Source of the DNA: Iris pallida
Taxonomy: Eukaryota > Streptophyta > Magnoliopsida > Asparagales > Iridaceae
Length of the DNA: 64,000 bases
Direction: 5' to 3'
Assembly: GCA_029216955.1 (NCBI GenBank)
Contig: JANAVB010015600.1
Location: forward strand, 36,382,497 to 36,446,496
Shown here: piece by piece, positions 11,648-24,195 of the stretch
Layout of the letters: every line of letters begins with the position of its first letter
Numbering within the stretch: the first letter of the stretch is position 1
The notes under the pieces: model-generated
What the model saw: the letters and a program-made list of their open reading frames with translations, nothing else
Told to the model about the DNA's origin: nothing
The model's database searches: none
Translations under genes and position numbers: made by a program

Positions 11648-14596
11648 TGTCACGCCCCAGAACCAGAATACTGGAGAGCGGGGGAATGACTCAGCCAGCT
11701 ACGTATTACGGGTAGATGAATACCGTATAATACGATCAATGCTGTCTAAAAGACGAGGGGGTGCATACTACATGAAAGTCTCACTATGGTCATTTCACCT
11801 CTATTGTCTCAATCATTCAAATAAGAAACAGAAATAGAGAACATGTAAGATAAAGCAGTAAGGCGTCCCAAACGCTCAGTCAAAATGTTCTTGATATCTG
11901 GCTTTACAAAACATAGCCAGATGATGTAGCAAAGTATACACAATTGTTATCAGCTGCAGTCTGACTTAATTACAATTATGCAAAAGTAAGTGCAAGACAA
12001 TCCGACTAACATATCGGTGCCAAACGGCAAAGTATAAAGTAAATAACAAAACGAGCGGGGAGGTAAGGAACCCACTCGAGTCCTCCTGCGATCATCCCTC
12101 TAGTGTTGACCATCTTGGAGGTAGAGGTAAGTTGAGTCCTCGGGAACCGGCTCTAAATCTGGCCATGCAAAACCAGAGATGTTAGACCTCTAATAGCAAG
12201 TACCGCAAGGAAGCACGATATGAGGAGTTAAAACCAGTAATAAGAGAATAGGATATATAGATCTCTGCTTGCTACTAGGATTCACATAATGTCACGACAC
12301 TTCGAACCAACCTCCCAACCAAACAAGGACAGAGGTTGGCCCGTCATGTCTCGACACTCTGATCATCTTAGTTAGTTAACAGAGTAGGTACAGTACATAA
12401 ACAAATCAGTTTAACCGGCCATGCAACTACTACGGCTTGCTACTGTGAGTCCCAAGTTATCCTAGAATTTATGCAATGAGGATTTCTCAGTTCTTACTAT
12501 GGACAAGCAAGGCTAGTCTATCCAATCAATCAATTGCACCAATCATGAATTAGACGAGTCCCAGCGGGACGCCCGTCATCAATATACAATATACAATAAA
12601 TATTATAAGCAGATACCGCTCCCTGCCCGTGTGGCAGATTTGCAGTATCTGTGGGAACCAGCCGGCCTGTCGGGCACTTAATAGTCCCAAAGAGGGCTGC
12701 CATGTAAGAACTCGAAAATCCATACTCTCCATGCAATCATTATTTTATTTAACTTAGTAGCCTCTATGTTAAGTGAAATCCCATGCCGTGGATCATGGTC
12801 ATTCAGAATGAGTACTTCCGTACAAGGTACGATATGCTCAACTCTACAACGATACCCGTGCGGTTAGGTTGTAGGTCTTACATAGCGTAATGCAACAATC
12901 AAAACTATCCACGAAATAATCATGCCTTGACTATAAAGTACACATGCTGCTTTCATAAAATCAATAAATAAATTGTAGCCTGCATGTATCTGTATGTCAA
13001 TATTCGGGATTGGCCAATCGATTGTAAATATGAACGTGTCTTATTCCATTTAATTCAATAAGATGACTAGCCAGTCACTTAGTTCTATCTAGGAACGCAT
13101 GATCAATAATTAATCAAGATAACAATCAATGTTAATTAATGCCAAATTCGGGAAATAAACATTGGAAAATAAATAATGATTGAGAAATAAATAATCTCAT
13201 GCGCTGTGGAAAATGATTGGGAAATAAATAATCTCATGCGCCTGGGAAATGATTGGGAAATAAATAATATCATGCGCTGTGGGAAAGGTTGGAAAATAAA
13301 TAATATCATGCGCCTGAGGGAAATGATTGGGAAATAAATAATATCATGCGCCTGAGCGAAAGGTTGGGAAATAAATAATATCATGCGCCTGAGAGAAATG
13401 ATTGGGAAATAAATAATATCATGCGCCTGAGGGAAATGATTGGGAAATAAATAATCTCATGCGCCTGGAGAATGATTGGAAAATAAATAATATCATGCGC
13501 TGTGGGAAAGGTTGGGAAATAAATAATATCATGCGCCTGAGGGAAATGATTGGAAAATAAATAATATCATGCGCCTGAGGGAAAGGTTCGAAAATAAATA
13601 ATATCATGCGCCTGAGGAAAATGATTGGGAAATAAATAATATCATGCGCCTGAGGGAAATGATTGGAAAATAAATAATCTCATGCGCCTAGGGAATGATT
13701 GGGAAATAAATAATATCATGCGCCTGAGGGAAATGATTGGCTGTGGGAAATGAGATTTCATGCGCTGTGGAAAAGGTTGGGAAATAAGTAATCTCATGCG
13801 CCTGAGGGAAATGATTGGCTGTGGGAAATGAGATTTCATGCGCTGTGGGAAAGGTTGGGAAATAAGTAATCTCATGCGCCTGAGGGAAATAATTGTGACT
13901 GTTCTTCTTCTCCAAATTTCTGAGAACAGAACCAAGGAAGAGAACCATGGAAGCCATTGCTTCCAAGCTCCATAAATCCTTCATTCTAAGCCCAAATCTG
14001 AACTTCCATAGGTCAAAATGGGGTAAAACAAAATTTTCTACAACATGGAACTATCAAAACTTGGAGATAATAAAGTTTACTAGATCAAAACCTAAGAAAT
14101 CCGAAAATACAACAAACTTAGATCTACAATAAAGAAGCCATGGAAATCAAAAATGCCAAGTACTAAAGAACTTAGAATCAAATAAGGAAGATGATGGAAC
14201 AATAAAAATGGAGATCCATCAAGAAGCAAGTTGGCACTTGTCTATCTCTTCTAGGTTGGTGGGAGAGTTATGAGGAAGAAGAAAAGAAATGAGAAGAAGT
14301 AATGAAGAGAGAGAAAGAGTTTGGGGCTTTAAATGGGGTGGTGGTAGGTGGGGGGTTTATTTCGGTTCATGATGAACCAACAAAAACCGAAAATAAACCA
14401 ATCTAGGCCGAACCCAAAAGCAAAGTAAAAGCAGAGTATAAAAACAGAAAGTAAAGTACAGAAATAAAATTGTAGGAAATTAATTAACAGAAAATTAAAA
14501 GAATTTAAATACAGAACAATACATGATAAACATTAAATGAATACATTCCAGCAGTACATGTATTTAGAATACGTATTCTGGGAACGGGAAGTGACA
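11648..14596 (-). mobile_element. Ty3-type solo LTR (2.95 kb), TSD CATAT, same superfamily as LTRs at 20898/25897
   Basis: Begins TGTCACGCCCCAGAACCAG and ends CGGGAAGTGACA. CATAT is duplicated at 11643-11647 and 14597-14601. Its outer ends mirror those of the gag-only element: that LTR ends CTGGTTCTGGGGCGTGACA, the exact counterpart. No internal domain is present, so it is a solo LTR. It contains a 37-bp minisatellite (13140-13880). Confidence 0.85.
13140..13885. repeat. ~37-bp minisatellite in solo LTR
   Basis: About 20 units based on gggaaataaataatatcatg followed by cgcctgagggaaatgattg. Variants have ctgtgg in place of cctgaggg, and near the right end some units lack the aataaata part. The ORFs overlapping it on the minus strand simply translate the repeat. 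It lies at about the position, within the LTR, where the related element has its GCCGCATG array. Confidence 0.85.
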
Positions 14597-14905
<309 letters not shown>

Positions 14906-16530
14906 ACATATACTCCTAAACGATCCAAAACCTTATCCGAATACCCAATTCTTTCAATTTTACCTTCTAGGGCCTAGACACGTGCCCCACACAAGAAATC
15001 TAACTCGCGTACGCGAGCGAAAACGCGAAACGAGGCCCGAATGGCCAAATGGCCATTCTGGCGACTTCGGGATGTCCGATTCGCGATACCGCGTGATACG
15101 AACACCAAACCTATCCGGATTCGATCCAAACTCTACCCACGAGTTCTAAATAATGATTATAACCTATTCTAAGTACTAGCTTGCCGATTCTAGTGTCGGT
15201 ACAAAAAGTCACCCGTGTGTTGAAACCCGAAAATCCCGAAAAAGCCTATTTTATGATTTCTCGCAAAACGACCCCACGTATCCAAATATGGACACGTATC
15301 TAGCCTTATCTCACCCAAACTAACCTAATTAGGTCTAATTAGGCTAGGGGTAACACCCAAACATGTCAATTTAGGATTTTCCTCAAAATTGGCACTAAAC
15401 CTAGCCCGAAAGTCCCGAATTGAGTCCAATGGGTTCCAAACCTCTTCTAATGGGTTGTCCTATGCCTCGGGCATCCTCTAATATGAAAATAACACTAATT
15501 AGGAGCAATTACAAGAGTTAGAATTAGGGTTTACCTCTTGGGAGTTGGAATCCCAAGAAAAGCCCCAAAATTGGTTCTTTTTGGGTCAAGAGTCAATTCT
15601 ATGCTTCCAACCCCTCCATGCTAGGTTCTACCTAGATAAAAATCACAAATAAAAAATAACAAGGGTTAGCACCAAGATTAGAGAGAGATCTAGAGAAATG
15701 GAAGAGATTTGACTTACTTTGGGCTTGAAATCAAAGGATTTTGGCTTAATTTTTGGGAAGGAGCTCTCAAAGGAGAAAAAGAAGAGCAAGAGGTGAAGAA
15801 AATGAAGTGGAGAGAGGTATCCTTGCTGCCGACCAGGTTTATGGGATTTGGGAGCATTTGGCAAATGTTCAAAATGCCCTCCAAGGCTCATTTGAGTCAA
15901 TTTTGTCTTATGTGGAAGTTTGGGGCTAAAAGGGTCAAGTTTAAATGACCAAATGGACCAATTAAGTCATGTAGGATTAATCTAAATGCACTATACTAAT
16001 TAGTGGGATTTATGGACCATGTCTAGCTAAACTCTGGGTTCCAACTAGAGTCTAAGCTACCCGGGTCACTAACACAAGTCGAAATGAGCCAAAACTCAAA
16101 CCCGTTCAAACTAAACCTGAAAATACAATATTAAAATATAAAAATTCTCAAAATATTAAAATATAAAAAATGACCAAAATTATAATACATCAATTTAAAT
16201 ATTATTAAAATAATATAAAATTTACCAATTAATCAAAATCCTAAATAATTTAAAAGTCAAAAACTGACCAAAATACCCTTAGCCTAAAAAGTGGTATTTA
16301 GCTAATCTAATCACATGGGTTAGGCCTTCATGGTCATGGTTAGTCTCTAGGCTAAGCAGCTCTAAGGTTACACTAGCCAAAGAACAAAATCACAAAACAC
16401 TAATTAAATTAAATTAAAATAATCAAAATCACCAATAAATCAATAACATGATTTAAACCTATTATTAAATAATCAAAATTACAAAAGTTCAAAATTACCC
16501 TCATTTTTGAAAACAGGCTGTTACACTATT

Positions 16531-17200
16531 GGTGCCCCTGACCAAGCCCCCCCTCCTCCCCTACACCACCCCTAACCCTAACCCGAACCCAAACCCTAAC
16601 CCTCCCCTCCCCCCTACTCCCCTCCCCCACCCCCCCGCTCCCCTCCCCCCACCAACACATACCCACCCCTAACCGAACCCTAACCCACCCCTCCCCCACT
16701 GTTCCCCTCCCCCAGCCGCCCCCACCCCCACTGCTCCCCTCCCCCAGCCGCCCCGACCCCCCCTGCTCCCCTCCCCCAGCCGCCGCCACCCCCACTGCTC
16801 CCCTCCCCCAGCCGCCCCCACTCCCCTGCTCCCCTCCCCCAGCCGCCCCTACCCCCATGCTCCCCTCCCCAAGCTGCCCCCACCACTACTGCTTTCCTCC
16901 TCCAGCTGCCCCCACCCCCCTGCTCCCCTTCCCCAGCCGCCCCCACCCCTCCTGCTCCCCTCCCCCAGCCGCCCCCACCCCCACTGCTCCCCTCCCCCAG
17001 CCGCCCCCACCCCCCGTTCCCCTCCCCCCCACCCACACATACCCACCCCTAACCCGAACCCTAACCCTAGCTCCCCTCCCCCATCCGCCCTCGTCCCCCT
17101 GCCCCACCCCTCCAGCCACTACCCCCCACTCACCCCCAACCACTCGCATCCCCCTGCCCCTCCCCCCGAGCCACCCGCACCCCCAACCACCAACAACCAA
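16531..17200. repeat. C-rich ~45-bp minisatellite with telomere-like CCCTAA interruptions
   Basis: Units of the type ctcccctcccccagccgccc followed by ccacccccactg repeat from about 16690 to 17025. Blocks of taaccctaacccgaaccc lie at 16565-16605 and 17045-17070. The minus strand is G-rich with many GGG runs and could form G-quadruplexes. The several long ORFs on both strands are repeat translations. It belongs to the CACTA, just inside its right subterminal zone. Confidence 0.8.
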
Positions 17201-17219
17201 AACAGCCGGAGAGGAGAGA

Positions 17220-17252
<33 letters not shown>

Positions 17253-17395
17253 GGGGAGAGTCACGTACCGGAGAGGGAGGAGATTCGTCGGAGAGAGTGA
17301 GAGTCGCCGGAGAGAGTGAGAGCGCCGAAGGGGGGAGGAGAGAGAGTGAGAGAGTAAAATAGGGGAAATGAATCGTTGGAGGGGAAATATAATTA
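17200..17395 (-). promoter_or_regulatory. CT-rich leader with putative splice donor of the CACTA transcript
   Basis: On the minus strand a CT-rich, exon-like stretch (tctctccggcgactctcac...) ends in ctctccg/GTACGTGA near 17268, a good donor sequence. This leader lies next to the right subterminal repeats. An intron from here to the acceptors directly before the MAPxTRG ATGs (6087, 8446) would fit a minus-strand transcript. This is inference. Confidence 0.35.
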
Positions 17396-17625
17396 GAATT
17401 TAGCGACGCTAATACTACCGTCGCTAAATTAGTCGCTATTAGCGACGTCAGAGGGACGTTTCGCGACGACTAGCTCATGTAATTAATATACGTCGTTGTC
17501 ACGTCGCTTATTTTATCGCTAGTAGCGACTATTAGCGACGTTTTATTAAAACGTCGCTAATGAACATAATTTAGCGACGTTAATCGAACGTCGCTAAATT
17601 TACGTCGCCAATTGAGCAGATTTTA
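17395..17625. repeat. CACTA right subterminal repeat zone (AGCGACG/CGTCGCTAA)
   Basis: At least ten copies of the AGCGACG-type motif in both orientations between 17400 and 17605, matching the left zone and the inverted copy at 6895-7000. Confidence 0.8.
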
Positions 17626-17634
17626 GTAGTGCCA

Positions 17635-17770
17635 TAAATCAAAATCAAGCGATTTGAGATAGAAACTCATTCTTGTCGTCCAGTATGTGTAGTTTGTTCC
17701 ATCAAATAGGGTGCCTACTAGTTGATTGACCTTCACCATTGTTAGGGTAGATAAATTTTGTGGTTGCCAT
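17635..17770 (-). pseudogene. Copia-type gag pseudogene, N-terminal part
   Basis: From the ATG at 17770 the minus strand reads MATTKFIYPNNGEGQSTS, then after a frameshift VGTLFDGTNYTYWTTRMSF and YLKSLDFDLW, up to the CACTA insertion. This is the conserved start of copia gag (FDGTNYxxWxxRM). It continues as DIVIDGYKKPDK at 5076. Frameshift plus insertion make it a pseudogene. Confidence 0.75.
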
Positions 17771-17802
17771 GGATCTGCTCAAGGATGTGAGTAATGTTCA
17801 AG

Positions 17803-17820
17803 AATCATGTTCTAATACCA
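17803..17820 (-). other. Primer-binding site of the copia element
   Basis: The minus strand reads TGGTATTAGAACATGATT two bases after the LTR end (…GCCTTCA). It resembles the initiator-tRNA-Met site TGGTATCAGAGC with changes. It fixes the LTR/interior border and the minus orientation. Confidence 0.65.
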
Positions 17821-18974
17821 ATTGAAGGCAACTCTAGAGGGGGGTGATGTCACGACCCGCACCCGGATATACGGGTACGAATACGTGAGCCACGCCCAGC
17901 CTACGTCGCAGTATCGACGGTAGAGCGCTGTCAAGTACCCGATACTAGCTACAACATCTAAAAGATCCATCACTATAAAGGTACTCATATCACATCATAA
18001 ATGCTATGGAAGATAAGACAAGAAATATAACAATATCATTAGAACAACTAGAATCTATATAGGATCAAATGAGACAAGAAATAAAACGAAGGAAAACAAT
18101 AACAAAACTAAAATAACTACCAGACCTAGAACTCCTGGAAGACAACTCACGGTGAAAGAATATCGAGATCTGCCTCAGCTAGCATCATCCTGTAGTCCAA
18201 TAATGAGGGCATAACAACTCCTAAAAATATTATCAACGTATCCAGTCAGGATGAAAATGAGTACATAAACTAACATCAGTTCCATGTGTATTGACAAATT
18301 CTATAAGAGACAATTATAATAAAATATAAGATAAAATATCAAGACTGGAATATAAATAGTATATGTAAAACTGGATATCATGTATAATACAAACATAAAA
18401 TGGTGCCTTGAGATATTAGAGCATTATGTGATCGGCTTAGGAACTTGTACAAGAATATGGCCTGGCTAGTCATATGTGAGATGTATGACTAACACTTGGC
18501 TAATCATACATGGGTTGTATGATTAGCACTCACATGAAACATGAATGGTGGGGTATGATCACATAACCTCTAATAACTCCCCATCCTCGAGTAGTATAAT
18601 GGATTCGGACATGTCACGTCATGATACGGGATTCTCTAAGAGGGTAGCAAATCTCCTTAGGAATCGGGGTCTATACAAGTACAAGAAAACAAGATCGAAC
18701 AATGTACCAATATACTATAGTAACCCAGGAATGTCGTCTCATGATAGGATCCGACGTATACTAGTCCGTGTACCATCGTGTCAGGAATCAAGTAAAATAC
18801 TACAACTAAATCGGATATAGCAGATATCAAGACAATAAAAACTATCAGAGAATGTACTCGCCTGCTGTCCTGAGCAATAAGTGAGGGTCTATGCCTGAAC
18901 CGACGTCATAGAGACCTAATATAAATATATAGAGTTACTTAGTGTTCTAGAGTAAACAATATATATAAATACAT

Positions 18975-19130
18975 TAATTCTATGCTTCTAGGCCTATTCT
19001 AGGTCAAACTCAGTCAAACTAAGTCAAACTAGGTAAAAGATTGACTTACAGTTGACTTTGGTCAACTGGTCAACTCCTAGTCCATTCTAGGTGAAACTAG
19101 GTCAAAGCTAGCCTCTATAATCATCCACAT
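18975..19130. repeat. TTGAC/GTCAA cluster in LTR
   Basis: About ten GTCAA or TTGAC motifs (aggtcaaactcagtcaaac..., ggtcaactggtcaactcc) at a place comparable to the array at 10280-10685. Confidence 0.55.
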
Positions 19131-19469
19131 GGTCAACTTATCAATTTTAGTGATGTGAAATCACTAGAATCGACGGATCTCAATTCCGATGCATGGATCT
19201 CAAAATACGAACCAAAAAGAGAAGAATTATAACAAATGGTGATAGATAAGGAAAAAAGTCTACAGATGCTGTCGGATGATGAAACAACCATCACCAACGT
19301 ATCTAGAATGGTCAAAATAGTTAGAATAGCCTACCCATAAGTCCAATTTGGACACATGAGTAAAAAGGTAATTTCGGGTCAAAACGGTGTCCGTGTTGGA
19401 TCTACTTTGCACCAAAAAATGTGCCAAGATAAAAGTCCTCAAAACCTTAGCAAAATATATGTCTACGAA

Positions 19470-19935
19470 TCCAGATTGACGATACGAACTCAACGGCATA
19501 TCCGAAATTGAATTCCGATGACCCGATCTCAAAATGGTCCGTTGACCCGGATATTGGAATCCGATTTGCACGAAAATATGTGCCGGAGCCAATGTCCACT
19601 AAATCTAACAAAGTATATGTCAACGAGTCCAGAATGATGATACGAACTCAACGGTATATCCGGAATTGGATTCCGATGAGCCGATCTCAAAATGGTCCGT
19701 TGACCAGGACTACAAAATTCCGATTTGTACGAAAATGCGTGCCGGAATCAAAGTCCACTAAATCTAGAAAAGCATATGTCAACGAGTCTAGAATGACGAT
19801 ACGAACTCAACGGTATATCCGGAATTGGATTCCGATGAGCCGATCTCAAAATGGCCCGTTGACTCGGACTATAGGACCTGTCTTGCACCGAAATACGTGT
19901 CGGGGCCCATGTCCTCCAAATTAAGCAAACTTTAC
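19470..19935. repeat. Three tandem copies of a ~158-bp unit in the LTR
   Basis: The phrase gatacgaactcaacgg recurs at 19481, 19639 and 19798, that is every 158-159 bp. Each unit carries gatctcaaaatggyccgttg and aaatgtcc/aaagtccactaaatct variants. The plus-strand 138-codon ORF at 19508-19924 is the translation of this array. Related LTRs at 53690-54080 and 57740-58140 have the comparable segment once. Confidence 0.8.
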
Positions 19936-20299
19936 ATGAATTCATGCCAGAACGATGCCACGAGTCTACTGGTGGTGTCAGAAATTGAATCTAGAGTCCC
20001 AGATTCAAAATTAAGATTTTATAATTTGGAAATTACGAATTCGGACGGCTAACTTTGGTATCAAATTCAACCAACCAAACAAGCTCATAATGAAATAAAA
20101 CTTAAGGAACAGAAAGAGGGTTATACTAGCTACGCATAGGAACCAGTGGCACGCCAAATGGAGCTGCGACGAAGGAGATACAAGTTCACAAAGTTGGCTC
20201 CACAAAACTGTCCAAAATATACACAATTTAAAGGGTCAACTTGGAGGCCGATTTTGACATAGAAAATGACGGAATTAACTATTGAAACTTGACAGGGGT

Positions 20300-20892
20300 G
20301 AAGGGGTATATATTGAGATTGAGACGGAAGAAACGAATCTACGATCCAACGGCCGAATTTCTCGAAAAATGTGCACGAATTCGCTATTCCGAAATACGAT
20401 TTCTGAGTTCTATCCCGCGCGTGTCACGACGGAATTTTGTGTAAAATGCACAAATTGCCTAGGATACGCGTCGGGGAGAAGGGCGGTGGCCATGGGGGTG
20501 TTCGTCTGATATGGGGGGGTCGTGGCGGTGCCACGCGGCCGCCACCGCCACCGCCGCTGCCACTACAGCCACTGCTGCTTTCGCGCTGGCTGTTGCAGCT
20601 ACTGCTGCTCATTGCCACTGCAGCTGCTGCTGCTGCGCTGGCCGTACGGCGGCGCTGTGACCATGCGGGGGACACGGCGACGGTATCGGAGGAAAGAAGG
20701 AGAAGAATGGTGAGGATGATGATGGTTATGCTGATGGTGGTAGAGAATGGAGGAGGAGGAGGCTGTAAAGAAGAAGGAGATGATGGTGAGGGTAGTGATG
20801 TTAATGGTGGTGATGGTGGTGGTGTTGATGATGATGATGAAGAAGAAGAGGAGGAGGTGGAGTTGTGTTTAGCTGATGGGGATGGAGAGGGT
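20300..20892. other. GC-rich leader zone and (GAT/GGT)n tract of the solo LTR
   Basis: 20480-20660 is a GCC/GCT-rich stretch and 20700-20890 is rich in gatgatgatgg/aggagg. The long ORFs on both strands (about 20424-21059) are low-complexity and run across the border of the inserted element at 20898, so they are not genes. Comparable GC-rich zones occur in the LTRs at 53080-53160, 57140-57210 and 60640-60750. Confidence 0.6.
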
Positions 20893-21529
20893 GCTGTTGT
20901 AATGCCTGTGGTTCGTATTACGTATTTCTGGAATACGTGTACGTATTTATTCTTGTATTGCATGATTTTCTTGCTTAATTTCCTCCCTGGGCTTGGTTTA
21001 TTCTTGGTTTGGGTTGGCTTGGTTCGGTTTGGGATTGCTCTTGGTTCATCATGAACCAAGGGGTGAACCCCCTACCTACCACCACCATTTGTATTTATTA
21101 GCCCTCTTCATTCTCTCTCTTCATTTATCATCTTCTTCTCCCCATTAACTCCCTTACCTACTAGCGAGAGGGAGAGAGAGATGTCTAGGCAAGTACAACT
21201 TGCTTCATGAAGGAACTCCAATTTTATTGCTTCATTCTCTTTCTTACAGTATTTTAACTTACTTTAGTACTTGGCATTTTTACTTTCCATGGCTAGATTC
21301 TTGTAGATCTAAGTTTATTTTATTTTCGGATTTCTTGGATTTTGATCTACTTAATCTTGTTATTTCTATATTTTGATGGTTCCATGTTGTAGAGCATTTC
21401 ATTCTGTCCTATTTTGACCTATGGAAGTTCGGATTTGGACTCCGGATGAAGGTTTCATGGAGCTTGGAGCATGGATTCTTGGCGTTCTTCTTCTCGGAAG
21501 CTTGGAGAAGAAGAACAGTGCTAGACTTG

Positions 21530-22165
21530 ACCGCATGAATACTTCATGCGGCAAGTGATTCCGAGCCGCATGAGCCTTCATACGACAGTCCTGGCCGCAT
21601 GGGCTTGACTTGACCGCATGAACATTTCATGCGGCAAGTGCTCTCCCAGCCGTATGACTATCTGGATCCTCGAGCCGCATAGACCCTGATCCTCGAGCCA
21701 CATGAGAACCCCCAGACCCAGCCGCATGGACTTCTTAGTCTGGGCCGCATGACCCTGATTAATTCCAGCCGTATATGCATCATTTATTTTCCTGAGCCGC
21801 ATGGGCTTCTACTAAGCCGCATGCGTCTGGCCCTACCCAGCCGCATGGACTTCTCTCCTAATTGAGCCGTATATGCGCCCATCAATTTCTGGCCGCATGG
21901 ACTTCTCTCCTAATTGAGCCACATATGCGCCTATCATTCCTAGCCGCATGAACTTGCTTCCTCCCAGCCGCATGAAGCCCCTCCCTTCCCACTGGCCGTA
22001 TGGGGATTGGCTTCCTGACCGCATGAGCCCTTGCACTTCCAGTCGCATGCGCCCCTCTTGTCTTGGCCGCATGGGTTCCAGTGACCCTGGCCGCATGCGC
22101 TCACCTAATTGAGCCACATGTGTCTTACCCTTTCCTGGCCGCATATGCTTTAGCCGCATGGCTCT
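21530..22165. repeat. GCCGCATG-type interspersed array in 5' LTR
   Basis: About 26 occurrences of (A/G)CCGCATG or one-base variants, spaced 15-35 bp, with unrelated short text between them; two are in hairpins with catgcgg. Seven copies deviate by a transition from the form seen in the 3' LTR. Same array at 26520-27165. Confidence 0.8.
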
Positions 22166-22924
22166 TCTATAGTCCTGTGTATTGATATTTATTAGATATT
22201 TTACGCTTATTTTATATCCTTACGCCTTTTTGCCCTGAACTTGATTGACATGATTGAATGATAAACTGACATGACATGATAGTGGCCCGCCGTGGCGCAC
22301 TCCTAACAAAGTACACTTGGCATGATAAACTGACATGAATTATCTTGACAAGCTGTTGCGACGGCTACCTGACATGACCTGACCTGTATAAGTAACCTGG
22401 ACACCGTGGGCGATTGTGCTTGTACAAAAAAATCCAGTCCTGTCTTGCATCATGTCTAGGAGGGGACTCCTGAGTACCACGGTCAGGAGTACCTACTGAA
22501 ATGGACTAAGGTTAATGACTAGTATAATTCACTAGACATGAAGAGATGTTCTCCAGTTACAGGCGATCCCGTTATCCCGGCCGTAAATGTTTGGACTTGT
22601 AGCCTGCCGACGAGTAGGGCACATTTCCAGCCCACTGTTATGTGGGGCACCCACCATTGTCACTTAAAAGATTGAATTCTATTGTCACTCTAATATATTG
22701 TACTCTCTAGATTGTCCCTATAATGATTGCCTGGATAACCTGGATAGCTGCAGGGCCTGTGACTACTTGGAGCATCTCATTGCATCTTGCTAGTAACTAG
22801 GATTGTGATAATCCTAGTTAGTTAATGTAGAAAGCCGTAGGCAATGATTGGCCGTGATTGCTTGGATGGAGTCTAGTCCAGTATAGTATTGTCTAGAATT
22901 GATTGATTGTAAGATTGTACCAGA

Positions 22925-23070
22925 ATGATTGAAGGATTGTCACTCCAGATTGTCACTATAATGATTGTCACTCAAGATTGTCACTATAATGATTGTCACT
23001 CCAGATTGTCACTATAATGATTGTCACTCCAGATTATCACTATAATGATCGTCACTCCAGATTGTTACTT
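22925..23070. repeat. attgtcactccag/attgtcactataatg tandem array in 5' LTR
   Basis: Alternating half-units of about 13 and 15 bp repeat four to five times. The same array is present in the 3' LTR at 27920-28065. Confidence 0.85.
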
Positions 23071-23950
23071 GACCTGATTTCTTATATTTATCTTGCCGAT
23101 AAATGGTGAGAGAAACCAAGTTCCGTTCAGACGAAGGATTACAACCCCGGTCCTTGTTTGGTTTACGGGTTGTAACCTGGCTATCTGAATAGTCCCATGG
23201 TTATCTCATCGTATATCATCCTGTCATGCTTTCTTTCCATATGTCCTGTCTTTTAGTGATTCTATACAAGATTGTCTTTTATAATTATCCATCATGCTTT
23301 TTCTTAAACTACTGTCTTTTATTATGTAATTATACTCTTGTGCTAATTGCTGGTTTTAGCTCTTAAGTGAAGCCTCCTTTGTGGCACTTGCTCTTTCTGG
23401 GGTCTGACCCAGCTGGTTTTGTATGGCCAGATACCGGAGCAGCACCAAAGGATCTCCCTGCTTTCCAGCCCGATGGTGGTCACCAGGCGTAACCAGGGCA
23501 TCGAGTGGGTTTCTTTTGTTCTCCCACTGTAATATTGTAAATTATTCTTTTAAGGCGTTTAGCCGACGAGCAAGTGTTAGCTCGATTGTACTTACTTACT
23601 GTCTGCCTACGGGCTGTAACATGATTGACAAGCCCCGGGGTTGATCATGTATGACTGAACTCTTGCTAGTCCTCACATTTTGTAACGACTAGCTTCATGA
23701 TCATCTGGATATGTAATGTTTGGGATGCCTTACAATTGTATATTTGGAGATCTGATATCTTGTGATTATTATTAGTTGGTTGCGATTGAGACAATAGGCT
23801 ATTTTATGACCTTAAGAGACTGATGGATTGTAGTGAAACCCTCACATATCTAGACAGCCGTGACCGTATAGCGGGGTGGATCCTATTCCGTTATACGTAG
23901 CTGGCTATGTCTGCCCTCGCTCTCCAGTATTCTGGTTCTGGGGCGTGACA

Positions 23951-23985
23951 TGGTTTAAGTGGTGGCCCATGCAAGGTCTTGTTAA
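23951..23985 (+). other. Leader / candidate primer-binding site
   Basis: Directly after the LTR: tggtttaagtggtggcccat followed by gcaagg. The core TGGTGGCCCATGC recurs 7-9 bp after the LTRs at 55271 and (minus) 1892. It starts with TGG as a tRNA 3'-CCA complement should, but I cannot name the tRNA. Confidence 0.45.
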
Positions 23986-24195
23986 TCAAGATGTGTGAGG
24001 GTTTACCGAATAGATGTCTCAATCAGTGTACTCGCCCTTGATCTCTGCTCGTATCCTCTTGATTCCTGAAAATTCTTGTCCTGATCACCTGCTTGTAATC
24101 GTTGATCTGTCCTGGTCCTTCCTTATTGTTACCATGTCGTCTTCTTCAGCGGCATTGAACCTGGACCTGCCGATCAGCAAGACGGATCACCTTCC

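Larger units (their letters stand above)
20898..23950 (+). repeat. 5' LTR of the gag-only element
   Basis: 3053 bp. Contains a GCCGCATG array (21530-22165) and a 28-30 bp array (22925-23065). It matches 25897-28946 throughout with scattered, mostly transition, differences. Confidence 0.9.

Noticed and set aside
13136..13984. Minus-strand ORFs with repeating ISQPFPQRM-like units, and the possibility of a CRISPR-like array
   Set aside because: It is a 37-bp tandem minisatellite without variable spacers, inside a plant solo LTR.
16565..17070. Interstitial telomere or chromosome end
   Set aside because: Only a few CCCTAA words mixed with CCCGAA and embedded in another minisatellite inside a CACTA element.
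16526..17300. Several 100-150 codon ORFs on both strands
   Set aside because: Translations of a C-rich 45-bp minisatellite and GA repeats.
20291..20301. CTTGACA followed by GGGGTGA as the right end of the LTR starting at 17848
   Set aside because: GGGGTGA matches 17841-17847, but a 7-bp TSD is wrong for this class, and the true end at 29893 has a proper 5-bp GGTGA with the copia LTR rejoining behind it.
20424..21059. Overlapping 205- and 211-codon ORFs on both strands
   Set aside because: Low-complexity Ala/Gly/Ser/Pro runs that cross the insertion border at 20898; no constraint possible.
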